From Verrucomicrobia bacterium Tous-C9LFEB (GTDB taxonomy: Bacteria > Verrucomicrobiota > Verrucomicrobiia > Methylacidiphilales > UBA1321), in the NCBI GenBank assembly GCA_002304345.1, contig NEUU01000001.1:186001-250000 (forward strand): DNA of 64,000 bases. Reading direction: 5' to 3'. The position numbers and the translations under genes were made by a program. Shown one piece after another: positions 36,946 to 46,041 of this stretch; the first letter of the stretch is position 1; every line of letters begins with the position of its first letter. Under the pieces are notes generated by a model, which was not told the DNA's origin, did no database searches, and saw only the letters and a program-made list of their open reading frames with translations.

Positions 36946-37149
36946 TCACTTCACAAGCCCCCCTCGTTTTCGTTTTGTGCCACTGGCTTCTAGCCATTTT
37001 CCTCGGCGGGTGGTGCTGGTAGCGAGGCCATTGATGATGACGAGGAAGAGCAGGCACGGGACACCAATGCAGACATTGGGGACGAAGGTCAGGGCTCCTT
37101 CGGGGAACTGAAATTTCCAGACAAACGATAGGTCATTGTCAGCGAGCCG
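36946..37149 (-). pseudogene. unidentified membrane-protein C-terminal fragment
   Basis: The minus strand is open for 67 codons and reads DNDLSFVWKFQFPEGALTF, then VPNVCIGVPCLLFLVIINGL and a basic tail ending in a stop at 36946-36948. One hydrophobic helix followed by RRGKWLEAS looks like the end of a membrane protein. There is no start codon and an upstream TAG, so it is probably debris. I do not recognise the family. The rest of 36898-37285 holds nothing identifiable. Confidence 0.3.
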
Positions 37150-37285
37150 CTACGTTTACGATAACGGCCTGCAAACCAACGAAGCTGCGCATGGAAATAG
37201 GCCGGCAAAGAACAATGATCGCGTGTGGTTCAAAAAACTGGCGGCTAAAAAAGACGTTGGGAATAATAGGTGATCCTGTATGGAG

Positions 37286-37987
37286 CTAATTATTCATCCA
37301 GAATATTGCGTCGGTATGATCCGTCCAATTTTTGATGGTTGTCTCAAATGGAACGCATTCCACATGACCGTCGAAGAACAGAAAGTTGCTTGCGCCATTG
37401 TGCGGAATGAGCCCTTGATAATAGATGTAGCCCATGCGGCTGCCGAGGCAGTAGCTGGCTTCTGAGAGGATGACGGTTTGCGAGGGGCTTTTGATACGGG
37501 CCAGAGGGCAGGGAGTCTGCCATCCGGTTTGGTTGTCTCCCATCGGGCCGCTATTGAGACCGTAGGAATATTTGTGAGAGTTTACTTCGGTCACGGTTGG
37601 CGGGATTCTGAATCCAGTGGCGTTGGCCGGACAATGAAAGATATTTTTGGGCTGCGTTCCCGAACTATCGAACGAGTTGGTAGTCAGTCTGTCTGAGTTA
37701 TACCCAGCGTAAGACCAGACAAGCATGCACCATGTGTTGGGATTCGGCGGTCCCCATCGGTCGCTTGCACCTGGAATAAAGCCGTTATTGTCCGCCGCAT
37801 AGGCCATTAAGGCGATGTGGATCTGGCGCAAGTTTGCGGCACAGCCGGATGTTTTGACTTTGGTGGTGGCCATTTTGATCCCTGGGATGATGAGCACGGT
37901 CAAAACAACGATCACGCCAATGACCACGAGGAGTTCGAGCAAGCTGAATCCTCTGCGGAGATGTGCTGGAGAAGAGGACCAATTCAT
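37286..37987 (-). CDS. PulG-like pseudopilin with H-X9-DG C-terminus
   Basis: A 233-residue pseudopilin. The leader ends at RRGFSLLELLVVIGVIVVLT (cleavage before Phe, Glu5). The head begins CAANLRQIHIALMAYAADNN and ends HNGASNFLFFDGHVECV, the H-X9-DG motif. It is the last gene of a leftward operon (regulator, CBM protein, GH51-like, pseudopilin), 30 bases after the GH51-like stop. That placement makes a role tied to this particular glycan more likely than a general pilus role. Confidence 0.88.
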   Translation of the reverse strand: MNWSSSPAHLRRGFSLLELLVVIGVIVVLTVLIIPGIKMATTKVKTSGCAANLRQIHIALMAYAADNNGFIPGASDRWGPPNPNTWCMLVWSYAGYNSDRLTTNSFDSSGTQPKNIFHCPANATGFRIPPTVTEVNSHKYSYGLNSGPMGDNQTGWQTPCPLARIKSPSQTVILSEASYCLGSRMGYIYYQGLIPHNGASNFLFFDGHVECVPFETTIKNWTDHTDAIFWMNN

Positions 37988-38017
37988 AATGGTGAGGGTG
38001 GCCGGAGTAAAGTCAGC

Positions 38018-39667
38018 TTACTTGATTTCGGTAAGTTCCAGGAGGTTGACGGATAGTGGTGGAATGAGAATTTCGTTCAATACGGCGTCGCGTGAAAGCG
38101 ACGGCAATGACGTGATGGAGATGGTGCGTTCTTTGAGGGTATTAACGGAGTTGCGGTCGGGAGCGGTGAGTTTGTAACCCGAGCGCAGTTGGTAATTCGA
38201 TCCGAGGGCGAGCTTGGCCTTGCGCTCTGCGCCCCGGTTGACAACCACCAGAAAGAGTCCTTGTGGAGTACTCACGGTGGCGGCAATAAATTCGAGGTCG
38301 GGCCTGTTGGGATCGGTGCCTGAGCCGCTGATGGTGGTGGCAACGACGTTTCCGTCAGGGAGTTTGGAGAAAAAACGGAAGAGCTCGGCCATGCCGCTCG
38401 TGTATAATTTTCCGGATTCCGGATCGCAGAAGAAAAGTCCCCATGGGCCGGTGGTCAAGGCGTGATAGCTGGCCGCAGTGATCTCGGGGCGCGACAGGCA
38501 ACGCACAAGGAATTGCGCAGTTGAAAGGCAACCGTCAAGGGAATGGGTTTGAAACCAGTTGTCCTTCCATTCTCCCTTTTTGGGCGTTTCCGGCCAACGG
38601 GCATGTTCGGAGATGTAGACGCGGATGCGATTGTCTTTGGTGATATCCTGAATGTCATCGCGGATGCGGTCAAGATAGCGTTCAATCACGCACAGAGGAT
38701 TACCGTCATAGTAGGGGTGAAAGGAGATGTAATCGATTTCAGGGCCGAGTTTACGGAGCAGATTGCGGTGCCAACCAGACCAACTTGAGCCTGAGAATTC
38801 CTGATGATTTGGGGACCATGGAGCGGTCAGGGCGTGGACGGCGAACTTGGCCTTGGGATCCACCTGGCGTATGGCTTGAATGGTTTTGCGGCACGCATCG
38901 ATGTACTGCTCAATGGTCAGTTTGTGCGTCGAATCCCAGTCGACTTCATTGCCCAGTTCCCAAATGGCAACCTTGACCGGTTCCTTGAGTCCAAGGGCGA
39001 CTCGCTTCTGCGCCCAATCGATAGAGCCCCGAGGCTTGCCTGGTGTTCCAGTGAGGAATTCGGCTAGGTCGGCGTGGTCCTCAGGAGTGTCTTGAAAAAG
39101 GTTCAGTACCCACGCGGTCTCCGTTTTGGGATCGATGCTGCGCAGCCATTGTTCCATTTCGACTGCTCCCAGGGCGAGTTTTTCGCTAGTGGCCCATGGC
39201 CAGAGTTTTTGGGGTTGTCGCTCGGCGTTCGGTCCGATGGCGCGCTTCCAGCGGAATTGCATCGCCTCGGAGCCACCGGAGCGGACGAGGGGCAGCGGGA
39301 TACCATGCAGGAGATGGGAGGCCTCGGGATCAATCTGCTGGGTGCCAGGCAGGAGGAGGGTTGTTTCGAGGGCGTAGCGGTCGGTGTTGAAGCCGAAAAG
39401 TTTTTTCTCCAGGGGGCCAATGATCCGTTTTTTGTCGACGGTGATGGTGGCCGTCAGAGGCCGAGACGATGTGGAAACGGCGCTTTGATAGGAAGCGCTG
39501 ATGTCAACTCCGCTGTATTCCTGGCCAGCACCAGGGCCAGCAACTGCCTCTGCCGCTGGAGCTGTTGTCCATGACGGCAGCATAGCGATTAGGCACATGA
39601 AAAGAGGATGGTATCGCGAAGAAAGCATGAATGGCGTAGTCCAGTTGGTTTCGCAGGCGTAGGGCAT
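38018..39667 (-). CDS. secreted GH51-like alpha-L-arabinofuranosidase
   Basis: About 549 residues. The start at 39667 overlaps the upstream stop (TAATG), suggesting coupling; ATG 39628 (MLSSRYHPLF) gives a tidier signal peptide ending TTAPAAEA. The clan-A barrel shows AIWELGNEVDWDS with the acid/base Glu and IRVYISEHARWPE with the nucleophile Glu; the opening FGFNTDRYALE and VRSGGSEAMQFRW segments resemble GH51 and related families (GH39/GH79-like enzymes cannot be excluded). A C-terminal beta-sandwich completes the GH51 layout. Being secreted, it would trim arabinose side chains outside the cytoplasm. It sits between the CBM protein and the pseudopilin. Confidence 0.8.
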   Translation of the reverse strand: MPYACETNWTTPFMLSSRYHPLFMCLIAMLPSWTTAPAAEAVAGPGAGQEYSGVDISASYQSAVSTSSRPLTATITVDKKRIIGPLEKKLFGFNTDRYALETTLLLPGTQQIDPEASHLLHGIPLPLVRSGGSEAMQFRWKRAIGPNAERQPQKLWPWATSEKLALGAVEMEQWLRSIDPKTETAWVLNLFQDTPEDHADLAEFLTGTPGKPRGSIDWAQKRVALGLKEPVKVAIWELGNEVDWDSTHKLTIEQYIDACRKTIQAIRQVDPKAKFAVHALTAPWSPNHQEFSGSSWSGWHRNLLRKLGPEIDYISFHPYYDGNPLCVIERYLDRIRDDIQDITKDNRIRVYISEHARWPETPKKGEWKDNWFQTHSLDGCLSTAQFLVRCLSRPEITAASYHALTTGPWGLFFCDPESGKLYTSGMAELFRFFSKLPDGNVVATTISGSGTDPNRPDLEFIAATVSTPQGLFLVVVNRGAERKAKLALGSNYQLRSGYKLTAPDRNSVNTLKERTISITSLPSLSRDAVLNEILIPPLSVNLLELTEIK

Positions 39668-40293
39668 TATTCGAATTTCAGGGAGAAGTCATCGAAATCG
39701 GCGCTTCCCTTGGATGAAATCAGCTGGAGATTAACGTCGATGGCGATCAATTCACTATTGGGTGGGATGATGTCGGCTACCTTGAAAGTGATGCACACTT
39801 CCTCCCATTGGTTAATGGCGCTGACGATGGGAGTGGTCACTTTTTCGGTCAGTTTGCGACTGGGATCATTCGTGGATTGAAAAATCAGTATGGCGAAAAT
39901 GGCTGCGTTGCCGCCGTCGGGTCCGTTGCGAATTTTACCTTTGAGCGCGAGAGTGCCTCCCGGATTGGAGCGAATGGCTTGAAGCTCCGGAGTTTGAAGT
40001 GGGATGTGTTGACTGAAGTTGAGCGTGCCTTTACCACTCGAGCGGCTGATCTGGATGTAACTCTTGCCGCTAGCTGCATCGTTGGTTTCGCGGACGGTGC
40101 GAATCACCGGGTCCGAGGACGTAGACAGGGAGTTCGGATAGGAAAACCAGTGGTCGGCCCGGCCATCGCCATTGCGGTCTTCTTCAAAATCGGCGTTCTT
40201 TAACAGCTCCTGAGTCTCAGCGGCCAAGAGGGGTAAGATCGCAAAACCGAGAAATATGAGAACGCCGGCAATGGCCGTCGCGGTGGTTTTCAT
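39667..40293 (-). CDS. secreted carbohydrate-binding protein, CBM4/9-like
   Basis: A 208-residue exported protein (signal peptide ending FAILPLLAAE). The mature domain has the galactose-binding jelly-roll signature of CBM4/CBM9-type modules: LLKNADFEEDRNGDGRADHW at the start, SYIQISRSSGKGTLNFSQHI in the middle and SADFDDFSLKFE at the end. No catalytic domain is attached, so it is a stand-alone binding protein. It is 15 bases downstream of the regulator gene and overlaps the GH51-like start. Confidence 0.82.
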   Translation of the reverse strand: MKTTATAIAGVLIFLGFAILPLLAAETQELLKNADFEEDRNGDGRADHWFSYPNSLSTSSDPVIRTVRETNDAASGKSYIQISRSSGKGTLNFSQHIPLQTPELQAIRSNPGGTLALKGKIRNGPDGGNAAIFAILIFQSTNDPSRKLTEKVTTPIVSAINQWEEVCITFKVADIIPPNSELIAIDVNLQLISSKGSADFDDFSLKFE

Positions 40294-40308
40294 AGCTAGA
40301 GAAGGGGA

Positions 40309-41454
40309 TTAGGTGCTGACCTTTCCTCGAATCATGGTTTCTTCTGGAATGTTTTTTTCTTCGGATACGAGCGATTGAAGGTTTGTAAAAGCGCGGTAAC
40401 CAATTTCCTCGTACGGGATGTGGTAGCGCGTGAGCTTCATATTAGGGATGTCTCCCAGTTCCGCTCCGGGATCGATCTGCGACAGGTCGAAGTCATCGAT
40501 TCCGGCCAGTTGCACGTCTTGAGGAATGAGGAGACCCTTTTTACCGGCGGCGAGAATCATTCCAGCTAGGAGCATGTCATCGGCGCAGACAATTGCATCG
40601 ACCTTCGGTGAACGTTCGAGAAATTGTTGGGCCAGCATGGCCGGTTCGATCAATGGCTTTTCAAAATCGGCGTGCATGGCGTGCTGGCTATTGAGTTCGA
40701 CCCAATCAGGCTGCACTTCGATGGCGGCATTTTCCATGGCGGTTCGATAGCCGTAGTAACGGTCGCGCATGTATTGGGCCCATGAGAAATTTGAGAAAAA
40801 TCCAATGCGCTGACAGCCTTTTTGGATGAGTGCTTCTGTCACGGTCAATCCGGCGTGTCGGTTGTCAACCAATACCGAGGACTCGCTGAAGCCGGGAAGG
40901 CTTGATCCAGCCAAGACAACGGGTAATCGGCTTTTTTGTATGGCATGGCAGATGGTGAGTTGGTTTTCGGGTGTATCGATTGCCGGACATGCTACGACAC
41001 CGCGAATGTCGAGTTCGGAGAAATGCTCGAAAAACTCGACTTCTTTGCTGAAAGTGGCTCCTGTAGGAAGTATGACCATGCGCCGTTGGTATTTTTCCCC
41101 CGCGATTTGAAAGCCGCTCGACATCCGCGCGATTCCTTCGTGGTGATCACTCGGATAAACGAAAGCCAGGGCGTTCAACTGCGTGCTGGATTTTTCGCGT
41201 ACGGTCAAGCCTCCCAGTACCTTGGTGCCCATGCCAGGGCGTCGCTCGATGAGCTTCTCGTGTACGAGCAAAGCCATTGCCTTGTTGACCGTACCGGCGC
41301 TGCACTGATAGTGCGTGGCAAGAGTTGAATCGGTAGGAAGCTTCTCTCCTTCTTTCCATTTCTGACTCAGTATCGACTGGCGCAACTCGGTATAGATGAG
41401 CGAAATTTTGTTGGTGGCGTTAACTTGCATTGCGTTACACATCCCATTCTCCAT
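40309..41454 (-). CDS. GntR/LacI hybrid transcriptional regulator
   Basis: A GntR winged helix (LIYTELRQSILSQKWKEGEK, CSAGTVNKAMALLVHEKLI, RRPGMGTKVLGG) fused to a LacI-type sugar-binding domain (ALAFVYPSDHHEGIARMSSG, VDAIVCADDMLLAGMILAAG, LAGIDDFDLSQIDPG). The frame is open to an ATG at 41493, but that would swallow an AT-rich dyad (41467-41484) best read as an operator; ATG 41454, 41442 or 41430 is more likely. It is the first gene of the operon with the CBM, GH51-like and pseudopilin genes, so it probably senses an arabinose-containing sugar and regulates itself. Confidence 0.85.
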   Translation of the reverse strand: MENGMCNAMQVNATNKISLIYTELRQSILSQKWKEGEKLPTDSTLATHYQCSAGTVNKAMALLVHEKLIERRPGMGTKVLGGLTVREKSSTQLNALAFVYPSDHHEGIARMSSGFQIAGEKYQRRMVILPTGATFSKEVEFFEHFSELDIRGVVACPAIDTPENQLTICHAIQKSRLPVVLAGSSLPGFSESSVLVDNRHAGLTVTEALIQKGCQRIGFFSNFSWAQYMRDRYYGYRTAMENAAIEVQPDWVELNSQHAMHADFEKPLIEPAMLAQQFLERSPKVDAIVCADDMLLAGMILAAGKKGLLIPQDVQLAGIDDFDLSQIDPGAELGDIPNMKLTRYHIPYEEIGYRAFTNLQSLVSEEKNIPEETMIRGKVST

Positions 41455-41466
41455 GAGTTTAGTCAA

Positions 41467-41484
41467 AAGATATTTATTTATCTT
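41467..41484. promoter_or_regulatory. AT-rich dyad upstream of the GntR/LacI gene
   Basis: On the minus strand AAGATA and TATCTT flank AATAAA, an inverted repeat just before the likely start of the regulator gene. The 15 bases ATATTTATTTATCTT (41470-41484) recur exactly at 49426-49440 in front of a PEP-CTERM gene. Possible operator. The remainder of 41494-41648 shows nothing else. Confidence 0.4.
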
Positions 41485-41648
41485 CCCGTTCATGAAAATA
41501 AGGGTGTTGCGAGGTTGATTTGGATTAACTTATTGATGAATAGGCGTTTAAGCTATTTCATTTGTTTGACTCATTCAGATAACAGGCTTTGGCGGCGTTG
41601 GAACCAGGAATACTGAGTAATTATTTATCTTGGCAATCGTGGTGGCCT

Positions 41649-42806
41649 TTATCGGCAGGCAGCCACCGGTTCTCCGTCGACTGGTATCCGATGCCCGGTG
41701 TCGGTGAGTTGTCCGTTGTTGAAGGTCAGGGTGGAAAGCGTTCTGAGTCGAGTATGGGAGACCACTAGCTTGCGACCATCGGGGGTAAAGAGCGCGAACT
41801 GGGGGGCTCCCGTGGTGGTTTGGCTGGAGTGAACGCGGATTTCTCCCGCGTTGTTTCGTTTAATCAGGTAGAGGCGCGCGGGTTGTCCGTAGAGCGGGTG
41901 CTCTTTGTTGGCGATATTTGCGCCTTCCATGCAGTTGACGACGATCCATTCCCCATCGGGACTGATGTCAATTCCCTCGGGTAGGTTGCCAACCTGAATT
42001 TGCTGCGTAATGGTCGCGGGACTGCCTTGGAGATCCAGCAGGGTGAGGGTGTTGGCTGAGACGTCGGCAATGACGGCCCATTTGCCGTCTCGATTGATGC
42101 GCACTGAGTAAGGACTGGGACCGGAAGGGATGCGCTGCACGATTCGCAAGGCGAGGTTGTCTTGTATTTCCAGGAGAATGGTTTCGCCAGCTTGTTGCAG
42201 CGTTGCCAAGGCATGGCGTCCATCGGGACTGAGTTCAATGTGTGCGAGGGAGTCGGTGGGTTTGGCTATTTTGAATCGGGTTACTTCCTTGAGCGTGCGC
42301 TGATCGACGCGGATAAGCGAGACGGTGCCGTCCGCGCGATTGGCAATGTAGGCGTGCTTGCCGTCCGGATGAAAGGAGAGGCCGGTGGGTTGCAATCCAA
42401 CTTCGATTTGGTCGAGTAATTCCAGCTTTTGGGTCGAGTCAAAACTCAGAAGAGAGACTTTACGATTGGGGATGTGTTGCCAACGGTTATTGATTTTTTG
42501 CGAGCGCATGGCGCAGGTCACTACGATCATGGGGCGGTTGGGTACGCGCGCGATGGAGGTGGGAGGGCCGATGACGGAGCAAGGAATGGATTGGATGGTC
42601 GAGGCGGCGGGAGGCGTGGCATCAAGGTCGATCAATGAGATGGAGCCGAGGCGGGGATTTTCTAGAAAAATCATTTCGCGGGTGGCGTAGGTGACGGTCT
42701 GATCGTTGGCGCAAAATAGCAGGGAGTCACTTCTCGCCAGCACGCTTGGCATGCTAACTAGATTGGCCAGGAGGAAAGCGCTCAGGCTGATGGAGGCGAG
42801 GTTCAT
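41649..42806 (-). CDS. secreted YVTN/lactonase-like beta-propeller protein
   Basis: A 385-residue protein starting at MNLASISLSAFLLANLVSM with a signal peptide ending VLARSDS. The body is a seven-bladed propeller with repeats such as HPDGKHAYIAN, SPDGRHALAT, NRDGKWAVIAD, SPDGEWIVVN and TPDGRKLVVSH. This fold includes 6-phosphogluconolactonase-like enzymes and YVTN surface proteins. Its place at the end of the keto-deoxygluconate operon would suit a sugar-lactone lactonase, but the signal peptide argues for an extracytoplasmic role, so the activity is open. Its ATG overlaps the stop of the aldolase gene by four bases (ATGA). Confidence 0.75.
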   Translation of the reverse strand: MNLASISLSAFLLANLVSMPSVLARSDSLLFCANDQTVTYATREMIFLENPRLGSISLIDLDATPPAASTIQSIPCSVIGPPTSIARVPNRPMIVVTCAMRSQKINNRWQHIPNRKVSLLSFDSTQKLELLDQIEVGLQPTGLSFHPDGKHAYIANRADGTVSLIRVDQRTLKEVTRFKIAKPTDSLAHIELSPDGRHALATLQQAGETILLEIQDNLALRIVQRIPSGPSPYSVRINRDGKWAVIADVSANTLTLLDLQGSPATITQQIQVGNLPEGIDISPDGEWIVVNCMEGANIANKEHPLYGQPARLYLIKRNNAGEIRVHSSQTTTGAPQFALFTPDGRKLVVSHTRLRTLSTLTFNNGQLTDTGHRIPVDGEPVAACR

Positions 42807-43486
42807 GTGGCTTGAGGGCGGTGTTGTTGAATGATCGCCAGAGCGGAGCGGGTACGGGCGGCGATGAGATTCCACCGGTGATTGTCGATGTCGTCCGTGG
42901 GCGCCAGCCAGGAGCCTCCGATGGCGGTGACAGTGGGAATTTTCAGATATGCGGCACAGCTTTGTTCGGTGATACCGCCGAGAACAATGAATCGTGGTTC
43001 GAGGTGTAGAAACGGGGAGGTCATGACTTTCAAGTGAGCAGTGCCTCCCGAGGTTTCGGCTGGAAAGAATTTCATCAGACGGCATCCATTCGCCATGGCC
43101 AGGGAGATGTCGCTGGGCGTCATGACTCCTGGGACAAAAGGCCAGGAGAGTTTTTGCGCGGCTTCGATTACGGGCTGGTTGATTCCGGGGCTGAGCCCGA
43201 AATCAGCCCCGACGTCCCGCGCGATGGATGCTTGATCTGGCGTGAGTATGGTACCGACTCCGAGTTGCAGTTGGTCGAACTCTTTGCGGACGGCCTGTAG
43301 CGTGGTCAGAAAGTGGGGTGTTCTCCACGCGAGTTCAACGGAATCGATTCCGCATTCCATCAGGCAGGAGATCGTTCGGCAGGCCTTGTCCGGGGAGTCG
43401 ATCACCAAAACGGGAATGAGGGCCGAGGACTTGGGAATTCGTAACGTGGAATCGGAGGGTTTGGGATTTTCGAGGAAAGCAGTCAT
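42803..43486 (-). CDS. eda: 2-dehydro-3-deoxy-phosphogluconate aldolase
   Basis: A 227-residue class I aldolase splitting KDPG (or the galacto isomer) into pyruvate and glyceraldehyde-3-phosphate. Family landmarks: SVELAWRTP with catalytic E51, GVGTILTPDQ, FGLSPGI, FVPGVMTPSDI and CRLMKFFPAE with the Schiff-base lysine K139, then FIVLGGI. Together with the kinase and transporter encoded upstream it completes uptake and breakdown of 2-keto-3-deoxygluconate-type acids. The gene starts five bases after the transporter stop, in one operon. Confidence 0.9.
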   Translation of the reverse strand: MTAFLENPKPSDSTLRIPKSSALIPVLVIDSPDKACRTISCLMECGIDSVELAWRTPHFLTTLQAVRKEFDQLQLGVGTILTPDQASIARDVGADFGLSPGINQPVIEAAQKLSWPFVPGVMTPSDISLAMANGCRLMKFFPAETSGGTAHLKVMTSPFLHLEPRFIVLGGITEQSCAAYLKIPTVTAIGGSWLAPTDDIDNHRWNLIAARTRSALAIIQQHRPQAT

Positions 43487-43491
43487 GGAAT

Positions 43492-44904
43492 TTAGGGGCA
43501 GACCGGTTTTTCGGCATCGATGAAGAACCAGGAAGCAAAGGCGATGAGGTAGGCGACGGCAAAGATCAGGAAAACGGTGTGATAACCGCCCATCAGACCG
43601 TCACATTGCTGGGCGGAAGTCAGGGCCGTTACCGGTGTGTTGAGTCGCGCGGCGTGGAGTGAGAGATGATGTTCGAGGACGTAGCCGGTGACAATTCCCG
43701 CCAGCGCACCGAACAATCCCGCCGTCGTGTTCATGATGGCCGAGACAATCGCGGTGTAGCGGTGGCCGATGTCCTGACAAATAGCCCAGGCGGACGGCAC
43801 GGAGGAATCGGTGAAAAAGGCTGCCAGCGAGATGACCAGGAAAAAGCCGAACGCTGTAGTCATATAGGGGGCAATCAGAAAGCAGCACACGCATCCGGCG
43901 TGACCGACGAGCCCACAGATTCGGCGCCCCATTTTTCGGCTAGCGGTTCGCTTGACGAATCGATCTGTAAGAATCCCTCCCAGCAGGCAGCCGATGGCAC
44001 CCATCCAGAGAGGACCTCCTTTATAGATGGAGCCGACCAAGCTATCGGGAGTGACGTGGTATTGCTGTTCGAGAAAGCGGGGTAGGTAGGTGATGTTGAA
44101 ATACCAGCCATAGGCCTGGCAGCCATACATGAGGCAGAGGAACCAGAGGTTGCGGCTGGAGAAGATGCGCTTCCATGGAACTTTGCCGTGTCCGGCTAAA
44201 GCGGCTTTTTGCCCGGATTCGATTAGCTCCAGCTCAGCATCGTTGACGGCGGCGATCTCACGGGGATGGTTGCGGAAAAACTTCCAGAAGAGCAGGCACC
44301 AGACCATGCCGATGACGCCGAAAAGGAAAAAAGCCGAACGCCAGGAGGGAAGTATCGGCGATAGGGTCAGCGATGCACCCAGCGGCCGCAAGTCGACACC
44401 CTGCACCAGGATCATCCAAAGAACGGGGGTCAATCCCCCGGCGAGTTTGGCGCACATCCACAACGATCCCTGTGCCAATCCCCGCTCCTCTGCAGGAAAC
44501 CAGCCATACAAGGCACGATTCAAATTGGGGTAGGCTCCGGCTTCCCCAATTCCGAAAATGGCATTGACCAGGATGAGAAATCCCAACCCCAAAACGATGC
44601 CACCGATCTGGAGCCCGGTAGCGCCGATGAGTGCGACGCAAACCGACCACCAGACAACGATGCGCAAGAGCGTGTGACGCGGGCCTCGCATGTCTCCCCA
44701 CCACCCGGTGGGAATTTCAAACATGGCATAACAAAAAGCGAAGATGGCAAAGGCCCACTTCAGGTCAGCGATCGAGTTGAGGTGGAGCGTCTCCACGATG
44801 GATCCGGAGGCAACGGATAAAGCCACCCGGTCCACATACGTCAGCATGGAAAGCGAGCAGGCCAGGGCCAGGATTCTATAACGTACAGTGGTGGGGGCTG
44901 ACAT
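43492..44904 (-). CDS. MFS transporter, hexuronate/aldonate (ACS family) type
   Basis: A 470-residue membrane protein with about 12 helices. Start MSAPTTVRYRILALACSLSM is chosen because the longer open frame runs into the kinase gene. The helix-1 motif LTYVDRVALSVASG and loop 2-3 WWGDMRGPRHTLL are typical of the anion:cation symporter family that carries hexuronates, galactonate or glucarate. Gene order (kinase - transporter - aldolase) supports uptake of a sugar acid feeding KDG. It is the only recognisable sugar transporter in the window. Confidence 0.88.
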   Translation of the reverse strand: MSAPTTVRYRILALACSLSMLTYVDRVALSVASGSIVETLHLNSIADLKWAFAIFAFCYAMFEIPTGWWGDMRGPRHTLLRIVVWWSVCVALIGATGLQIGGIVLGLGFLILVNAIFGIGEAGAYPNLNRALYGWFPAEERGLAQGSLWMCAKLAGGLTPVLWMILVQGVDLRPLGASLTLSPILPSWRSAFFLFGVIGMVWCLLFWKFFRNHPREIAAVNDAELELIESGQKAALAGHGKVPWKRIFSSRNLWFLCLMYGCQAYGWYFNITYLPRFLEQQYHVTPDSLVGSIYKGGPLWMGAIGCLLGGILTDRFVKRTASRKMGRRICGLVGHAGCVCCFLIAPYMTTAFGFFLVISLAAFFTDSSVPSAWAICQDIGHRYTAIVSAIMNTTAGLFGALAGIVTGYVLEHHLSLHAARLNTPVTALTSAQQCDGLMGGYHTVFLIFAVAYLIAFASWFFIDAEKPVCP

Positions 44905-44909
44905 GGTGA

Positions 44910-45977
44910 TTAGCGGATGCAATGTCCGGATCCGTTGCTCGATAGCATGGACTCCACGTCTTTGCGTGAGGAGTAACTGACATCGCCCCGAATGGAGTGA
45001 GCCAGGGCAGCCGTGGCCGTGGCAAAGTCGAGGGCGCGTTGCGGTGACTGTAAATCCGGGGTGCCTAGCGCATATAATAACCCTCCGGCAAAGGCATCTC
45101 CCGTTCCCAGGCGATCCACAATCTGCGTGATGTGATAGGGATGGTACGCCTCCTCCGCTTGCGGAGAGAAATAGAGTTGCCCGCTGCGGCATTCATAATA
45201 GGCCGCGCCCCAGGAATGTTCACAAGCAGAGAAAAGGTGACGCATCGTTAGCGCGATGGACTGCAACTGGGGGTAGCGCTGCGCCAATTGCCGGGCGATC
45301 TCCAGGCAATACTCGGGGCTTTGCGTAAACTCTCCCTTGATTCCGAGAAGGTCGCGGGCTTGGTCGCAATTTGTAAATAGGATGTCGGCTTCTTTCAGGA
45401 AAATATCGAAAGTTTGACGTGCCAGTTCGGTGGGAGATGCGGATTTCGACCAACGCCAGAGCGTACGACGGTGATTGGGATCAAACGCCACCGTGACACC
45501 CCGCTTCCTGGCTTCCCGAATGGCGGCAAGCGTAGTCTGGCAGGATTGCTCAGAAACGGCCGGAGAAATTCCTGATGTAAAAAAGTGACTCGCCCCGACA
45601 AAGATCGCGTCCCAATTGAAATCGGATGGAGTGCTCGTCGAAAAAGCGGAAAATTCGCGGTCGTAGACAACCTGTCCGCTGCGCTGGGAAATGCCGTTCT
45701 CAACATAGAAAACACCCAGACGCGAATGAGGCTTGAGTACGCAATGGGAGACATCAGTGCCGAGTCCGCGGAAGTAGTGAAGACAGGTCTGTCCGATAAT
45801 GTGATCCGGCAGGGCTGTTACAAAAGTGGAGGTTCCACCGAGCAACGAAATGCAAGCCGCTACGTTTGATTCGGACCCGGCGAAGGTCAATTCGAGACTT
45901 CCCGGAACGGACTGTTGGAACTTCAGATGCCCAGGTGGCATCAGGCGGCCCATAACCTCGCCAAAGCAAATAACCAT
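44910..45977 (-). CDS. kdgK: PfkB family 2-keto-3-deoxygluconate kinase
   Basis: A 355-residue ribokinase-fold enzyme expected to phosphorylate KDG to KDPG. It starts MVICFGEVMGRLMPPGH, has the substrate region FAGSESNVAACISLLGG, and ends with the anion hole and catalytic base DRLGTGDAFAGG (D294). FDPNHRRTLW after strand 6 is typical of KDG kinases and supports this over fructokinase. It is first in the leftward operon with the transporter and aldolase and divergent from the LacI regulator, with a 13-base palindrome in the shared spacer. Confidence 0.85.
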   Translation of the reverse strand: MVICFGEVMGRLMPPGHLKFQQSVPGSLELTFAGSESNVAACISLLGGTSTFVTALPDHIIGQTCLHYFRGLGTDVSHCVLKPHSRLGVFYVENGISQRSGQVVYDREFSAFSTSTPSDFNWDAIFVGASHFFTSGISPAVSEQSCQTTLAAIREARKRGVTVAFDPNHRRTLWRWSKSASPTELARQTFDIFLKEADILFTNCDQARDLLGIKGEFTQSPEYCLEIARQLAQRYPQLQSIALTMRHLFSACEHSWGAAYYECRSGQLYFSPQAEEAYHPYHITQIVDRLGTGDAFAGGLLYALGTPDLQSPQRALDFATATAALAHSIRGDVSYSSRKDVESMLSSNGSGHCIR

Positions 45978-46024
45978 GCGATAGGTATGACATAGCTGGT
46001 ATTCATTGTGCTAACGTTTTGTTC

Positions 46025-46037
46025 TGTTATTATAACA
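46025..46037. promoter_or_regulatory. LacI-type operator, copy 1
   Basis: TGTTATTATAACA has perfect dyad symmetry around the central T. It lies four bases before the lacI ATG and 48 bases upstream of the kdgK ATG, where binding would block both divergent promoters. The same site recurs at 47120. Confidence 0.75.
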
Positions 46038-46041
46038 TGCC

